Origin: Aphanomyces cochlioides
Lineage: Eukaryota; Oomycota; Saprolegniomycetes; Saprolegniales; Verrucalvaceae
Reading direction: 5' to 3'
NCBI GenBank assembly: GCA_019828595.1
Contig: JAHQRK010000008.1
Coordinates: 62,001 to 126,000, forward strand
DNA: 64,000 nucleotides
The notes beneath the pieces are model-generated. The model had not been told where the DNA came from, did no database searches, and worked only from the letters and a program-made list of their open reading frames with translations. Positions 54,401 to 64,000 of the stretch are shown in pieces (position 1 is the stretch's first letter; every line of letters begins with the position of its first letter). The position numbers and the translations under genes were made by a program.

Positions 54401-55568
54401 GGTTCCACCTCTCTGGTCAGCATTTACTCGACTATGGTTATCCTTATCTCCAACCCCACTTAAATTTCCCACAGTTCAAGTCGATGGAAATTTTCCACTT
54501 TGGCACAATCAATTCTTACCCTTGGAGAAAACTGTCTTTGAACACTGCTATCCAAAGACTTATGATTATGCTGTATCACTGGCAAAATTAAATTTTACCC
54601 ATGTTCGCCACCTACTCGATGAAAATGGCAATCTTATGGATCGGAAAATCCTGTTAGATTGGATTAAATCTCAATGCTCAAGACGCCATTTAGCCACTCC
54701 CGATCATAAATGGTGGTATGCTCTACACGGAAGACTTAAGTCTATCCTTCCATCTCCACCCGAGGACACAGAAATTAATTTTCGTCAGCCTACACCTTAT
54801 CGGCAAACGGCTACCGAAATTACTTGGGCTGGAAATTTTAAAGATGGCTTTTTACCCTTTATTGATGCCACCTTGGATGATTTAACTCATGAATTTAAAT
54901 CCAAATCAGCTCAGGAGGTTTTACCCACAGCGCATTTATTGGTACCCTCGGATTTTTATGCCCACAAGGAAAATATTAAAGTGGTCGCATTCTACAGGCA
55001 GCCCAAATTTATTCTGCCAACGTATAGTGCTTTCATATATCGACTGCTTATACGAGCCTTACCTCTCCGATACAAATTCAAGTACTCGGACGATATCCCG
55101 AACACTTGTATTTTCTGTCATGAAGTGGAGACGTATAAACATTTCACCTTGGACTGTCCATATACTCGAGCATGTTGGAGTCCATTTAAATCCATGGCCA
55201 GATCCCTTAACTTTACTTGGCCAACTACCATGGAAAAAATATTCTTCTCTCCTATAGCACTCCAAGACAAAGACCTCCAAGCTGGATTTAATTTGCTGTG
55301 GCCAATTTTTTTATCTTGTATTTGGTATACAATATGGAAAACTCGGTGCGACCGGATTTACCGTCCAGATTTACCTAACAAAACACCTATGACGATATCC
55401 AGCTTAGCAGGACACATTATAAAGCGGCATCTGTACCAAGTCAATCGAGCCTCCTTGGACGACTCCACGAAGGCTTCCTTGACATCGGTGCTTCATAGTT
55501 TGCACCAGAATGAGTGGTTCTCTGCCCAAATCTTACCACAATCTCAAAACGAGACCTTGGAACCTTAA
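51483..55568 (+). CDS. LINE ORF2: APE endonuclease, reverse transcriptase, zinc finger (element 4 copy)
   Basis: A 1361-aa frame with the same ATG context, domains and catalytic residues as the ORF2 at 36932. The only amino-acid change I found is His87 to Asn in the endonuclease (C to A at 51741); at least two further differences are silent (in the SLVNID segment and at GRLKS). The enzyme should be functional if expressed, but the copy has lost the element leader and the start of ORF1, so expression would depend on a cryptic promoter. A protein made here could act on other element RNAs if not strictly cis-acting. Confidence 0.93.
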   Translation: MTVTTINALPQAIIDWDISLFSLNTNGLSNSFHHLLKNFLLKNSISLIQETRLPYPSDHGKINFYWKKHTNQQGTFFYEEPIYSISNTSHPTGGLATFIHPDCPLDNCTNLNHSWDKPLLRGRYLLISATLDNIPVFIHNIYAPYDYHDRVDFFNDLPRDFPPEAFHIVGGDFNVIFSPTLDSCRPSTHATHGSYELNLWLQDLHLVDIFRQQNPLKRAFTSPKFVNRLDYIFISSAMASLRHLKFRHLEPIPHADHTPCKLLTKRPSVSMGPGPWKTPQWVLNNDKAKLIISRQLETFLTKTQLNSNVGLHFDTMITNMRNQLKYLHDELVENQQRPLKKLSMDLALLIRDYQNAPCASLMARIKTIQAAIHEYHDRKKVLREDTAMQTHLEKAERCTKFHLKPPRTIPLQKSPFKALKMSNGNIASDQQSISSTLHEFYSDLYGDHEAVDKERMAKYLKTLISRRLNIDDKRFIGAPLTANEFYFAIKHSKRNSTPGPNSLPYEILKMFPHEWSLALEMLYYYQINSHSNLAPSQLTSLIVLLYKKDDKLLPKNYRPISLVNIDVKILTMVLAERMQRIIQSIVHPDQTGFIRGRSIQTNLLRLEDLNHFMKFYSSESIVALLDFEKAFDRVNHSYLLATLKEFNFPPSFLNMVKVLYSNRRGRIIVNGHLSNPFKIQRGVLQGDPLSPLLFVLALEPMCLAIRKRKDLGIRIGHHTHTGSYYADDSQLYSKNTSTLQLQLDIVKKFCDISGFKLNLSKTELLTHANLPPDLAPLAITDDKPAKSLGLLISPNITATTRLNSLLEKLVSRTQLWSYRARTLPGKVTILRSICFPVLWYQLQFIPIDKEYAKLFDKVAKQFIHGDTIDPYSTQRYLHQFNSDIIFLPKAQGGLGFKSSTHWWSKLHRVMTFKCFKLLLAPPHNSYGQTKLPAWLSIGEYLLSRAFSPWGNFYDLLFMSPHSSMYKAISHQDKVPPLWSAFTRLWLSLSPTPLKFPTVQVDGNFPLWHNQFLPLEKTVFEHCYPKTYDYAVSLAKLNFTHVRHLLDENGNLMDRKILLDWIKSQCSRRHLATPDHKWWYALHGRLKSILPSPPEDTEINFRQPTPYRQTATEITWAGNFKDGFLPFIDATLDDLTHEFKSKSAQEVLPTAHLLVPSDFYAHKENIKVVAFYRQPKFILPTYSAFIYRLLIRALPLRYKFKYSDDIPNTCIFCHEVETYKHFTLDCPYTRACWSPFKSMARSLNFTWPTTMEKIFFSPIALQDKDLQAGFNLLWPIFLSCIWYTIWKTRCDRIYRPDLPNKTPMTISSLAGHIIKRHLYQVNRASLDDSTKASLTSVLHSLHQNEWFSAQILPQSQNETLEP

Positions 55569-58004
55569 AAGGCATGTTATATTGCAACCTTTGAAGAAAT
55601 TCACCTAAGTCACCCAAACCAATGGGAAAACTCAAAGTGGATTTTCTCGCGACCCACTTGGCCTTTTCATGCGTTTGATGGCTCGTTAGCCCCAGCTAAC
55701 AGAGCTCTATGGACACACCAAGTAACTTTATCTCATGCCGAGTCGTTCACAAAATCGACTTGACTTTATCCGTTCACCCAAAATGGCAAAACTATCGACA
55801 ACTCTGGCATTGCTCTGACGATCATTTCAGACATTCTAATGGTCTTCAGGGTTGCTAGACATCCCAAGCAGACAAACGCAAGTTAGATTGCAAAAAAGTG
55901 CAGTGGTTCTCTCACAACAACACTTTGAAAATTGTTACGACGTCTCCCCCTGAGGGCGAAATCTCAAAATCGAGTGCACACTTTTTGTTCGGGAAAATTG
56001 CGCCACGGTGCCTAAAAGATTCTCCCATGTCTCCTCCTCAAGATGTGCCAGTTTGCGAGTGCTCAAACCTCGCCAAACTCGCGAAACAAAATTCGAAAGG
56101 AAATTCGACCCGGTGACACCCATTTTGAACCGGTTTCAACCCGTCACCAAAAGTGAAATTTCTCTCGACCTACTGCGTGGATTTCTACGTTTAGTGGCTT
56201 GTTATCTCAGTTGAATCGAGCTCTATGCCGACACCAACTAGCACATATTGCAGATCTATGGTTCAAAACCACGAACCCATTTTGGACTGTCACCCAAACC
56301 GGTGAAACACCAGGACAACTCGAACGCTTTCCCTACGGTCACCGAGTGACATCTAGGGGTCTAGTGGGTGGCTCCACCACTTATTACGACTAGCCAAAGC
56401 GTTAGAACGCCCTGAAACATCCTGGTTTGCTCGCAATCCTCAATCCAAAATGTCAACCGCCCCTATCCACCGGCTACAAAACCTTAAGTCGGCTACAGGT
56501 CGCAAATCATTTCCTATCGACCGGCTATGACTCTTTTCCATCCTATCATGGCTAGACGAGTGTTTTAAGCCATCAAGAGCGATGATTGAAGCCCTGGAAC
56601 CTACTTGCCGTCGCCCCGACAACTTTTGGTGAAATGGCTAAAACTCATCGGAATGGCTCCTGAACGCAAATCAACTCCGATCGCCCAACTTAGAGTTGGA
56701 GAGGCTCGAGAATGTCCTCGCGATGGATTTGAGCTATCAAGCACCATGATAGCAGCACAGGAACCCAACTTCCGATTCCAAACCATTTTGAGCCGATAAG
56801 GCTCCAAAACGACCATCGTAGCTCATTTCAGCTACACGACTCTATATGCACCGATTAATATGGTGCATCCACCGCTAGCCTCCATTGATGGAGGACACCA
56901 AGTATGGCTATCTATCTCATAGCCGTTCGGAAGTTATGACTCCTTCAAATTTGGCCGCCGAGACGCCCGATTGGAAAAACCACTGGTTTTGGCTAGCGCT
57001 CTCCCGCTACACACTACCTATGGCGATTCTAATGGTGCGCTATCCTTCGTACGTATCGTCGCTACGATTCTGCCAAGTGGCTCCATGCACCGCGGCGCCG
57101 TTCGAAATCCAGCTCCGACGATGCTCGCGCTCGAGACCTATCCGCGCATGGCGCATGTCAAAATGGCACCTCCCAAATATTTTACCCTTTTTTATTATTT
57201 TTGGGAGGTTTACCCCAAAAGCCCAACCCACAAGGGATTTTCCCTCTATCTCGCCACCATCAACTCCGATGAAGACGCTCCTGAAATCAACTTTGCTTGT
57301 CATGGAACGACCGACCTCGTTGATTTTTTTGGCTGGTCAAATCGTCCAAGAACATTTTATTTTGGATGGTCTTTTCTCTCAAACCCAGCTTTTCCCATGG
57401 ATCCAGCGATTTAATTCGGCCTCCTGAGGTCGAATTAAATTGGCCACGACCTTTTTGGATTTTTTGGGCTCCTACCTCTTGCCAATTTATTTTCCTTGGG
57501 CCTGATTTTACTCTGTTTCGACCCTTTTGTCAATTTTTGGCCTTCCTCTCCTGTCGATTTATTTATTCATGGATCGACCCCAACTCAAGCTTTTATTCAC
57601 TTGGCCTTTTTCACTGCGTACCTCCACTTGGAATTTTTATCAAGACTTTTGTATACAAATTTTCAAGTCCTCCACAGTCAACCCGAAATTGCCTCGTATC
57701 TCGCCACCACCAACTCGGATCAAGATGGTCATGAAAAGAAAGTTGCTTGTATGGCTCTTCTCTATACTCTTGAATTTTTTCACAGCCTGAATCGCCATGC
57801 AACATTTTCTTTCTGCCATGGTTCCTCCAAATTACCCCACACCCCAAGTCTATTTCGGTTAAGCAACACTGGACGATTTTCCACAAGAACCTTCCAAGGT
57901 CACATTTCGCAACACATATTTATTATGCGACCTATGAAGCCAAAATCGAAAGTCTAGTTTGCGGCCCTTTTGGGCCATATTAATTCTTTAATATACTCAG
58001 TTAA
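55569..58004 (+). other. 3' untranslated region of element 4
   Basis: Same content as the element 3 3' UTR: hairpin cluster 56338-56924, direct repeats at 57247-57299 and 57697-57749, terminal stem-loops 57963-57994. At least eight substitutions and a 2-bp deletion separate it from element 3, a higher density than in the ORFs. Confidence 0.6.
57963..57994 (+). other. Two tandem stem-loops at the 3' terminus of element 4
   Basis: GGCCC-TTTT-GGGCC and ATATTAA-TTCT-TTAATAT, unchanged from element 3 although the rest of the UTR has diverged slightly. Confidence 0.65.
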
Positions 58005-58050
58005 CCGCTTAGTAAGCGGAAGGTCCGCAGTTCAATCCTGCGTGGGGGCA
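58005..58050 (+). pseudogene. tRNA-Thr 3' fragment (nt 27-72) after element 4
   Basis: Same 3' junction to the base as at element 3. The first 17 nt (58005-58021) are the right target duplication. The following spacer is G/ggtc/G/C/A. Confidence 0.93.
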
Positions 58051-58627
58051 AAACTTCTTTTGCCTTTTTCTCTTGTTTACACTCGACCTGCAGTTCATCC
58101 ACTTGACCTCTCAAAATGTATTTACCAGAAAGACATTCCTCTGTGGATGTATCTCATGAAAATTGTACTCGAACAGTAAAACTAGCAATCATCCATCAAA
58201 TCGCCTGTCACCCGTTTCTACGCAGTGCAAACACCAGTATTTTTAGGTCATTAACACATACGCTCTAAAAAAACAAGTTGTGGTTGATTCCTGGCTTCGA
58301 GCTACACAAAGTATAACTGTTTTGCAAAAAGACGCATATTAGTTGGGTTTGGTGCGATCTCAAAGATGTTGTTGTATTTGGCAAACATACCGAATAATTG
58401 ATCCATTTGTTATTCCTTCCTAGCTTTTGTACATATTCGTATGGATTTGACCTCTAGAAATGTTTGACATACTACAAAGGTACTCCCAAAAATTTACAAC
58501 CATCAAGGAGTAGGTTCATTGTTGAAAAGAATAAATTCTATCCTTGAATGGATTCAAATCGATGAGATTTTCAATAAGTGTGTATTCGTGTGTTTTTGAC
58601 CATGTGTGTAGGAAAGTATCATGTGAA

Positions 58628-58699
58628 GCCCTTATAGCTCAGTGGTAGAGCACCCGCTTAGTAAGCGGAAGGTCCGCAGTTCAATCCTGCGTGGGGGCA
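58628..58699 (+). tRNA. tRNA-Thr(AGT)
   Basis: Spacer T/tgta/G/C/G, the type that dominates this end of the window. Confidence 0.95.
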
Positions 58700-59276
58700 A
58701 AACTTCTTTTGCCTTTTTCTCTTGTTTACACTCGACCTGCAGTTCATCCACTTGACCTCTCAAAATTTATTTACCAGAAAGACATTCCTCTGTGGATGTA
58801 TCTCATGAAAATTGTACTCGAACAGTAAAACTAGCAATCATCCATCAAATCGCCTGTCACCCGTTTCTACGCAGTGCAAACACCAGTATTTTTATGTAAT
58901 TAACACATACGCTCTAAAAAAACAAGTTGTGGTTGATTCCTGGCTTCGAGCTACACAAAGTATAACTGTTTTGCAAAGAGACGCATATTAGTTGGGTTTG
59001 GTGCGATCTCAAAGATGTTGTTGTATTTGGCAAACATACCGAATAATTGATCCATTTGTTATTCCTTCCTAGCTTTTGTACATATTCGTATGGATTTGAC
59101 CTCTAGAAATGTTTGACATACTACAAAGGTACTCCCAAAAATTTACAACCATCAAGGAGTAGGTTCATTGTTGAAAAGAATAAATTCTATCCTTGAATGG
59201 ATTCAAATCGATGAGATTTTCAATAAGTGTGTATTCGTGTGTTTTTGACCATGTGTGTAGGAAAGTATCATGTGAA

Positions 59277-59348
59277 GCCCTTATAGCTCAGTGGTAGAGC
59301 ACCCGCTTAGTAAGCGGAAGGTCCGCAGTTCAATCCTGCGTGGGGGCA
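59277..59348 (+). tRNA. tRNA-Thr(AGT)
   Basis: Spacer T/ggtc/A/C/G, the only unit combining A at M3 with C at M4. Confidence 0.95.
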
Positions 59349-59925
59349 AAACTTCTTTTGCCTTTTTCTCTTGTTTACACTCGACCTGCAGTTCATCCAC
59401 TTGACCTCTCAAAATTTATTTACCAGAAAGACATTCCTCTGTGGATGTATCTCATGAAAATTGTACTCGAACAGTAAAACTAGCAATCATCCATCAAATC
59501 GCCTGTCACCCGTTTCTACGCAGTGCAAACACCAGTATTTTTAGGTCATTAACACATACGCTCTAAAAAAACAAGTTATGGTTGATTCCTGGCTTCGAGC
59601 TACACAAAGTATAACTGTTTTGCAAAGAGACGCATATTAGTTGGGTTTGGTGCGATCTCAAAGATGTTGTTGTATTTGGCAAACATACCGAATAATTGAT
59701 CCATTTGTTATTCCTTCCTAGCTTTTGTACATATTCGTATGGATTTGACCTCTAGAAATGTTTGACATACTACAAAGGTACTCCCAAAAATTTACAACCA
59801 TCAAGGAGTAGGTTCATTGTTGAAAAGAATAAATTCTATCCTTGAATGGATTCAAATCGATGAGATTTTCAATAAGTGTGTATTCGTGTGTTTTTGACCA
59901 TGTGTGTAGGAAAGTATCATGTGAA

Positions 59926-59997
59926 GCCCTTATAGCTCAGTGGTAGAGCACCCGCTTAGTAAGCGGAAGGTCCGCAGTTCAATCCTGCGTGGGGGCA
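59926..59997 (+). tRNA. tRNA-Thr(AGT)
   Basis: Spacer T/tgta/G/C/G. Confidence 0.95.
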
Positions 59998-60574
59998 AAA
60001 CTTCTTTTGCCTTTTTCTCTTGTTTACACTCGACCTGCAGTTCATCCACTTGACCTCTCAAAATTTATTTACCAGAAAGACATTCCTCTGTGGATGTATC
60101 TCATGAAAATTGTACTCGAACAGTAAAACTAGCAATCATCCATCAAATCGCCTGTCACCCGTTTCTACGCAGTGCAAACACCAGTATTTTTATGTAATTA
60201 ACACATACGCTCTAAAAAAACAAGTTGTGGTTGATTCCTGGCTTCGAGCTACACAAAGTATAACTGTTTTGCAAAGAGACGCATATTAGTTGGGTTTGGT
60301 GCGATCTCAAAGATGTTGTTGTATTTGGCAAACATACCGAATAATTGATCCATTTGTTATTCCTTCCTAGCTTTTGTACATATTCGTATGGATTTGACCT
60401 CTAGAAATGTTTGACATACTACAAAGGTACTCCCAAAAATTTACAACCATCAAGGAGTAGGTTCATTGTTGAAAAGAATAAATTCTATCCTTGAATGGAT
60501 TCAAATCGATGAGATTTTCAATAAGTGTGTATTCGTGTGTTTTTGACCATGTGTGTAGGAAAGTATCATGTGAA

Positions 60575-60646
60575 GCCCTTATAGCTCAGTGGTAGAGCAC
60601 CCGCTTAGTAAGCGGAAGGTCCGCAGTTCAATCCTGCGTGGGGGCA
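60575..60646 (+). tRNA. tRNA-Thr(AGT)
   Basis: Spacer T/tgta/G/C/G. Confidence 0.95.
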
Positions 60647-61223
60647 AAACTTCTTTTGCCTTTTTCTCTTGTTTACACTCGACCTGCAGTTCATCCACTT
60701 GACCTCTCAAAATTTATTTACCAGAAAGACATTCCTCTGTGGATGTATCTCATGAAAATTGTACTCGAACAGTAAAACTAGCAATCATCCATCAAATCGC
60801 CTGTCACCCGTTTCTACGCAGTGCAAACACCAGTATTTTTATGTAATTAACACATACGCTCTAAAAAAACAAGTTGTGGTTGATTCCTGGCTTCGAGCTA
60901 CACAAAGTATAACTGTTTTGCAAAGAGACGCATATTAGTTGGGTTTGGTGCGATCTCAAAGATGTTGTTGTATTTGGCAAACATACCGAATAATTGATCC
61001 ATTTGTTATTCCTTCCTAGCTTTTGTACATATTCGTATGGATTTGACCTCTAGAAATGTTTGACATACTACAAAGGTACTCCCAAAAATTTACAACCATC
61101 AAGGAGTAGGTTCATTGTTGAAAAGAATAAATTCTATCCTTGAATGGATTCAAATCGATGAGATTTTCAATAAGTGTGTATTCGTGTGTTTTTGACCATG
61201 TGTGTAGGAAAGTATCATGTGAA

Positions 61224-61295
61224 GCCCTTATAGCTCAGTGGTAGAGCACCCGCTTAGTAAGCGGAAGGTCCGCAGTTCAATCCTGCGTGGGGGCA
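61224..61295 (+). tRNA. tRNA-Thr(AGT)
   Basis: Spacer T/ggtc/G/C/G. Confidence 0.95.
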
Positions 61296-61872
61296 AAACT
61301 TCTTTTGCCTTTTTCTCTTGTTTACACTCGACCTGCAGTTCATCCACTTGACCTCTCAAAATTTATTTACCAGAAAGACATTCCTCTGTGGATGTATCTC
61401 ATGAAAATTGTACTCGAACAGTAAAACTAGCAATCATCCATCAAATCGCCTGTCACCCGTTTCTACGCAGTGCAAACACCAGTATTTTTAGGTCATTAAC
61501 ACATACGCTCTAAAAAAACAAGTTGTGGTTGATTCCTGGCTTCGAGCTACACAAAGTATAACTGTTTTGCAAAGAGACGCATATTAGTTGGGTTTGGTGC
61601 GATCTCAAAGATGTTGTTGTATTTGGCAAACATACCGAATAATTGATCCATTTGTTATTCCTTCCTAGCTTTTGTACATATTCGTATGGATTTGACCTCT
61701 AGAAATGTTTGACATACTACAAAGGTACTCCCAAAAATTTACAACCATCAAGGAGTAGGTTCATTGTTGAAAAGAATAAATTCTATCCTTGAATGGATTC
61801 AAATCGATGAGATTTTCAATAAGTGTGTATTCGTGTGTTTTTGACCATGTGTGTAGGAAAGTATCATGTGAA

Positions 61873-61944
61873 GCCCTTATAGCTCAGTGGTAGAGCACCC
61901 GCTTAGTAAGCGGAAGGTCCGCAGTTCAATCCTGCGTGGGGGCA
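61873..61944 (+). tRNA. tRNA-Thr(AGT)
   Basis: Spacer T/tgta/G/C/G. Confidence 0.95.
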
Positions 61945-62521
61945 AAACTTCTTTTGCCTTTTTCTCTTGTTTACACTCGACCTGCAGTTCATCCACTTGA
62001 CCTCTCAAAATTTATTTACCAGAAAGACATTCCTCTGTGGATGTATCTCATGAAAATTGTACTCGAACAGTAAAACTAGCAATCATCCATCAAATCGCCT
62101 GTCACCCGTTTCTACGCAGTGCAAACACCAGTATTTTTATGTAATTAACACATACGCTCTAAAAAAACAAGTTGTGGTTGATTCCTGGCTTCGAGCTACA
62201 CAAAGTATAACTGTTTTGCAAAGAGACGCATATTAGTTGGGTTTGGTGCGATCTCAAAGATGTTGTTGTATTTGGCAAACATACCGAATAATTGATCCAT
62301 TTGTTATTCCTTCCTAGCTTTTGTACATATTCGTATGGATTTGACCTCTAGAAATGTTTGACATACTACAAAGGTACTCCCAAAAATTTACAACCATCAA
62401 GGAGTAGGTTCATTGTTGAAAAGAATAAATTCTATCCTTGAATGGATTCAAATCGATGAGATTTTCAATAAGTGTGTATTCGTGTGTTTTTGACCATGTG
62501 TGTAGGAAAGTATCATGTGAA

Positions 62522-62593
62522 GCCCTTATAGCTCAGTGGTAGAGCACCCGCTTAGTAAGCGGAAGGTCCGCAGTTCAATCCTGCGTGGGGGCA
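62522..62593 (+). tRNA. tRNA-Thr(AGT)
   Basis: Spacer T/tgta/G/C/G. Confidence 0.95.
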
Positions 62594-63170
62594 AAACTTC
62601 TTTTGCCTTTTTCTCTTGTTTACACTCGACCTGCAGTTCATCCACTTGACCTCTCAAAATTTATTTACCAGAAAGACATTCCTCTGTGGATGTATCTCAT
62701 GAAAATTGTACTCGAACAGTAAAACTAGCAATCATCCATCAAATCGCCTGTCACCCGTTTCTACGCAGTGCAAACACCAGTATTTTTATGTAATTAACAC
62801 ATACGCTCTAAAAAAACAAGTTGTGGTTGATTCCTGGCTTCGAGCTACACAAAGTATAACTGTTTTGCAAAGAGACGCATATTAGTTGGGTTTGGTGCGA
62901 TCTCAAAGATGTTGTTGTATTTGGCAAACATACCGAATAATTGATCCATTTGTTATTCCTTCCTAGCTTTTGTACATATTCGTATGGATTTGACCTCTAG
63001 AAATGTTTGACATACTACAAAGGTACTCCCAAAAATTTACAACCATCAAGGAGTAGGTTCATTGTTGAAAAGAATAAATTCTATCCTTGAATGGATTCAA
63101 ATCGATGAGATTTTCAATAAGTGTGTATTCGTGTGTTTTTGACCATGTGTGTAGGAAAGTATCATGTGAA

Positions 63171-63242
63171 GCCCTTATAGCTCAGTGGTAGAGCACCCGC
63201 TTAGTAAGCGGAAGGTCCGCAGTTCAATCCTGCGTGGGGGCA
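63171..63242 (+). tRNA. tRNA-Thr(AGT)
   Basis: Spacer T/tgta/G/C/G. Confidence 0.95.
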
Positions 63243-63819
63243 AAACTTCTTTTGCCTTTTTCTCTTGTTTACACTCGACCTGCAGTTCATCCACTTGACC
63301 TCTCAAAATTTATTTACCAGAAAGACATTCCTCTGTGGATGTATCTCATGAAAATTGTACTCGAACAGTAAAACTAGCAATCATCCATCAAATCGCCTGT
63401 CACCCGTTTCTACGCAGTGCAAACACCAGTATTTTTATGTAATTAACACATACGCTCTAAAAAAACAAGTTGTGGTTGATTCCTGGCTTCGAGCTACACA
63501 AAGTATAACTGTTTTGCAAAGAGACGCATATTAGTTGGGTTTGGTGCGATCTCAAAGATGTTGTTGTATTTGGCAAACATACCGAATAATTGATCCATTT
63601 GTTATTCCTTCCTAGCTTTTGTACATATTCGTATGGATTTGACCTCTAGAAATGTTTGACATACTACAAAGGTACTCCCAAAAATTTACAACCATCAAGG
63701 AGTAGGTTCATTGTTGAAAAGAATAAATTCTATCCTTGAATGGATTCAAATCGATGAGATTTTCAATAAGTGTGTATTCGTGTGTTTTTGACCATGTGTG
63801 TAGGAAAGTATCATGTGAA

Positions 63820-63891
63820 GCCCTTATAGCTCAGTGGTAGAGCACCCGCTTAGTAAGCGGAAGGTCCGCAGTTCAATCCTGCGTGGGGGCA
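63820..63891 (+). tRNA. tRNA-Thr(AGT), last copy in window
   Basis: Spacer cut by the window edge; M1 is T, and there is a private G to A at 63969 (TACCAAAAAG). Confidence 0.95.
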
Positions 63892-64000
63892 AAACTTCTT
63901 TTGCCTTTTTCTCTTGTTTACACTCGACCTGCAGTTCATCCACTTGACCTCTCAAAATTTATTTACCAAAAAGACATTCCTCTGTGGATGTATCTCATGA

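Larger units (their letters stand above)
49314..58004 (+). mobile_element. 5'-truncated non-LTR retrotransposon in the tRNA-Thr anticodon arm (element 4)
   Basis: An 8691-bp plus-strand copy of the element 3 family, starting at the base matching 34763, so it lacks the first 538 bp. I found about a dozen substitutions and one 2-bp deletion (AGCGTTAG to AGTTAG near 55882) against element 3. Excising it with one 17-bp duplication restores 649 bp between tRNA starts at 49271 and 58628. The different 5' end and duplication length show an insertion independent of element 3. ORF2 is intact; ORF1 and the leader are truncated. Confidence 0.94.

Noticed and set aside
34181..58050. Elements 3 and 4 as one insertion duplicated by unequal crossing over of the array
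   Set aside because: They have different 5' ends (full-length versus truncated by 538 bp) and 18- versus 17-bp target duplications, so they inserted independently.

Overview
The window is nuclear eukaryotic DNA. It holds RNA polymerase III-type tRNA genes with internal A and B boxes and T-run terminators, plus non-LTR (LINE) retrotransposons with an apurinic-type endonuclease, a reverse transcriptase and a C-terminal RVT zinc finger. Nothing fixes the species. The long ORF1s and the L1/Tx1-like ORF2s would fit an oomycete or another stramenopile, but that is a low-confidence guess.

The backbone is one tandem array. A 649-bp unit carries a 72-nt tRNA-Thr(AGT) gene and a 577-bp spacer. I count 55 complete tRNA copies (1376-1447; 37 from 10169 to 33603; 8 from 44079 to 48693; 9 from 58628 to 63891) and five retrotransposon-cut fragments. 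The array runs off the right edge. Five spacer markers sort the units into a few haplotypes and reveal a higher-order duplication of about 12 units displaced by exactly 14 units.

Four LINEs sit inside tRNA genes. Two lie on the minus strand (1-1374, cut by the window edge; 2039-10167) and enter after tRNA nucleotide 14, in the D arm. Their 15-bp target duplication regenerates a complete tRNA gene at the element 5' end. Two lie on the plus strand (34225-43455; 49314-58004) and enter across the anticodon arm with 18- and 17-bp duplications, splitting the A box from the B box and destroying the tRNA. Removing each complete element plus one duplication restores exactly 649 bp, which confirms the boundaries.

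The plus-strand family has intact ORF1 (841 aa) and ORF2 (1361 aa) in its full-length copy. The second copy is nearly identical but 5'-truncated by 538 bp. Its 2.4-kb 3' UTR is rich in small hairpins and ends in two tandem stem-loops. The minus-strand element at 2039-10167 has ORF1 in two overlapping frames, an ORF2 with no upstream AUG and two frameshifts, and an extra ORF3 with a chromodomain-like segment followed by a papain/OTU-like cysteine peptidase-like segment. The partial element at 1-1374 is a third, diverged lineage using the minus-strand site.

Together this looks like a redundant tRNA repeat used as a landing pad by several LINE lineages that divide one 72-bp target between two strands and two arms. 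Array homogenisation probably replaces the tRNA genes they destroy.
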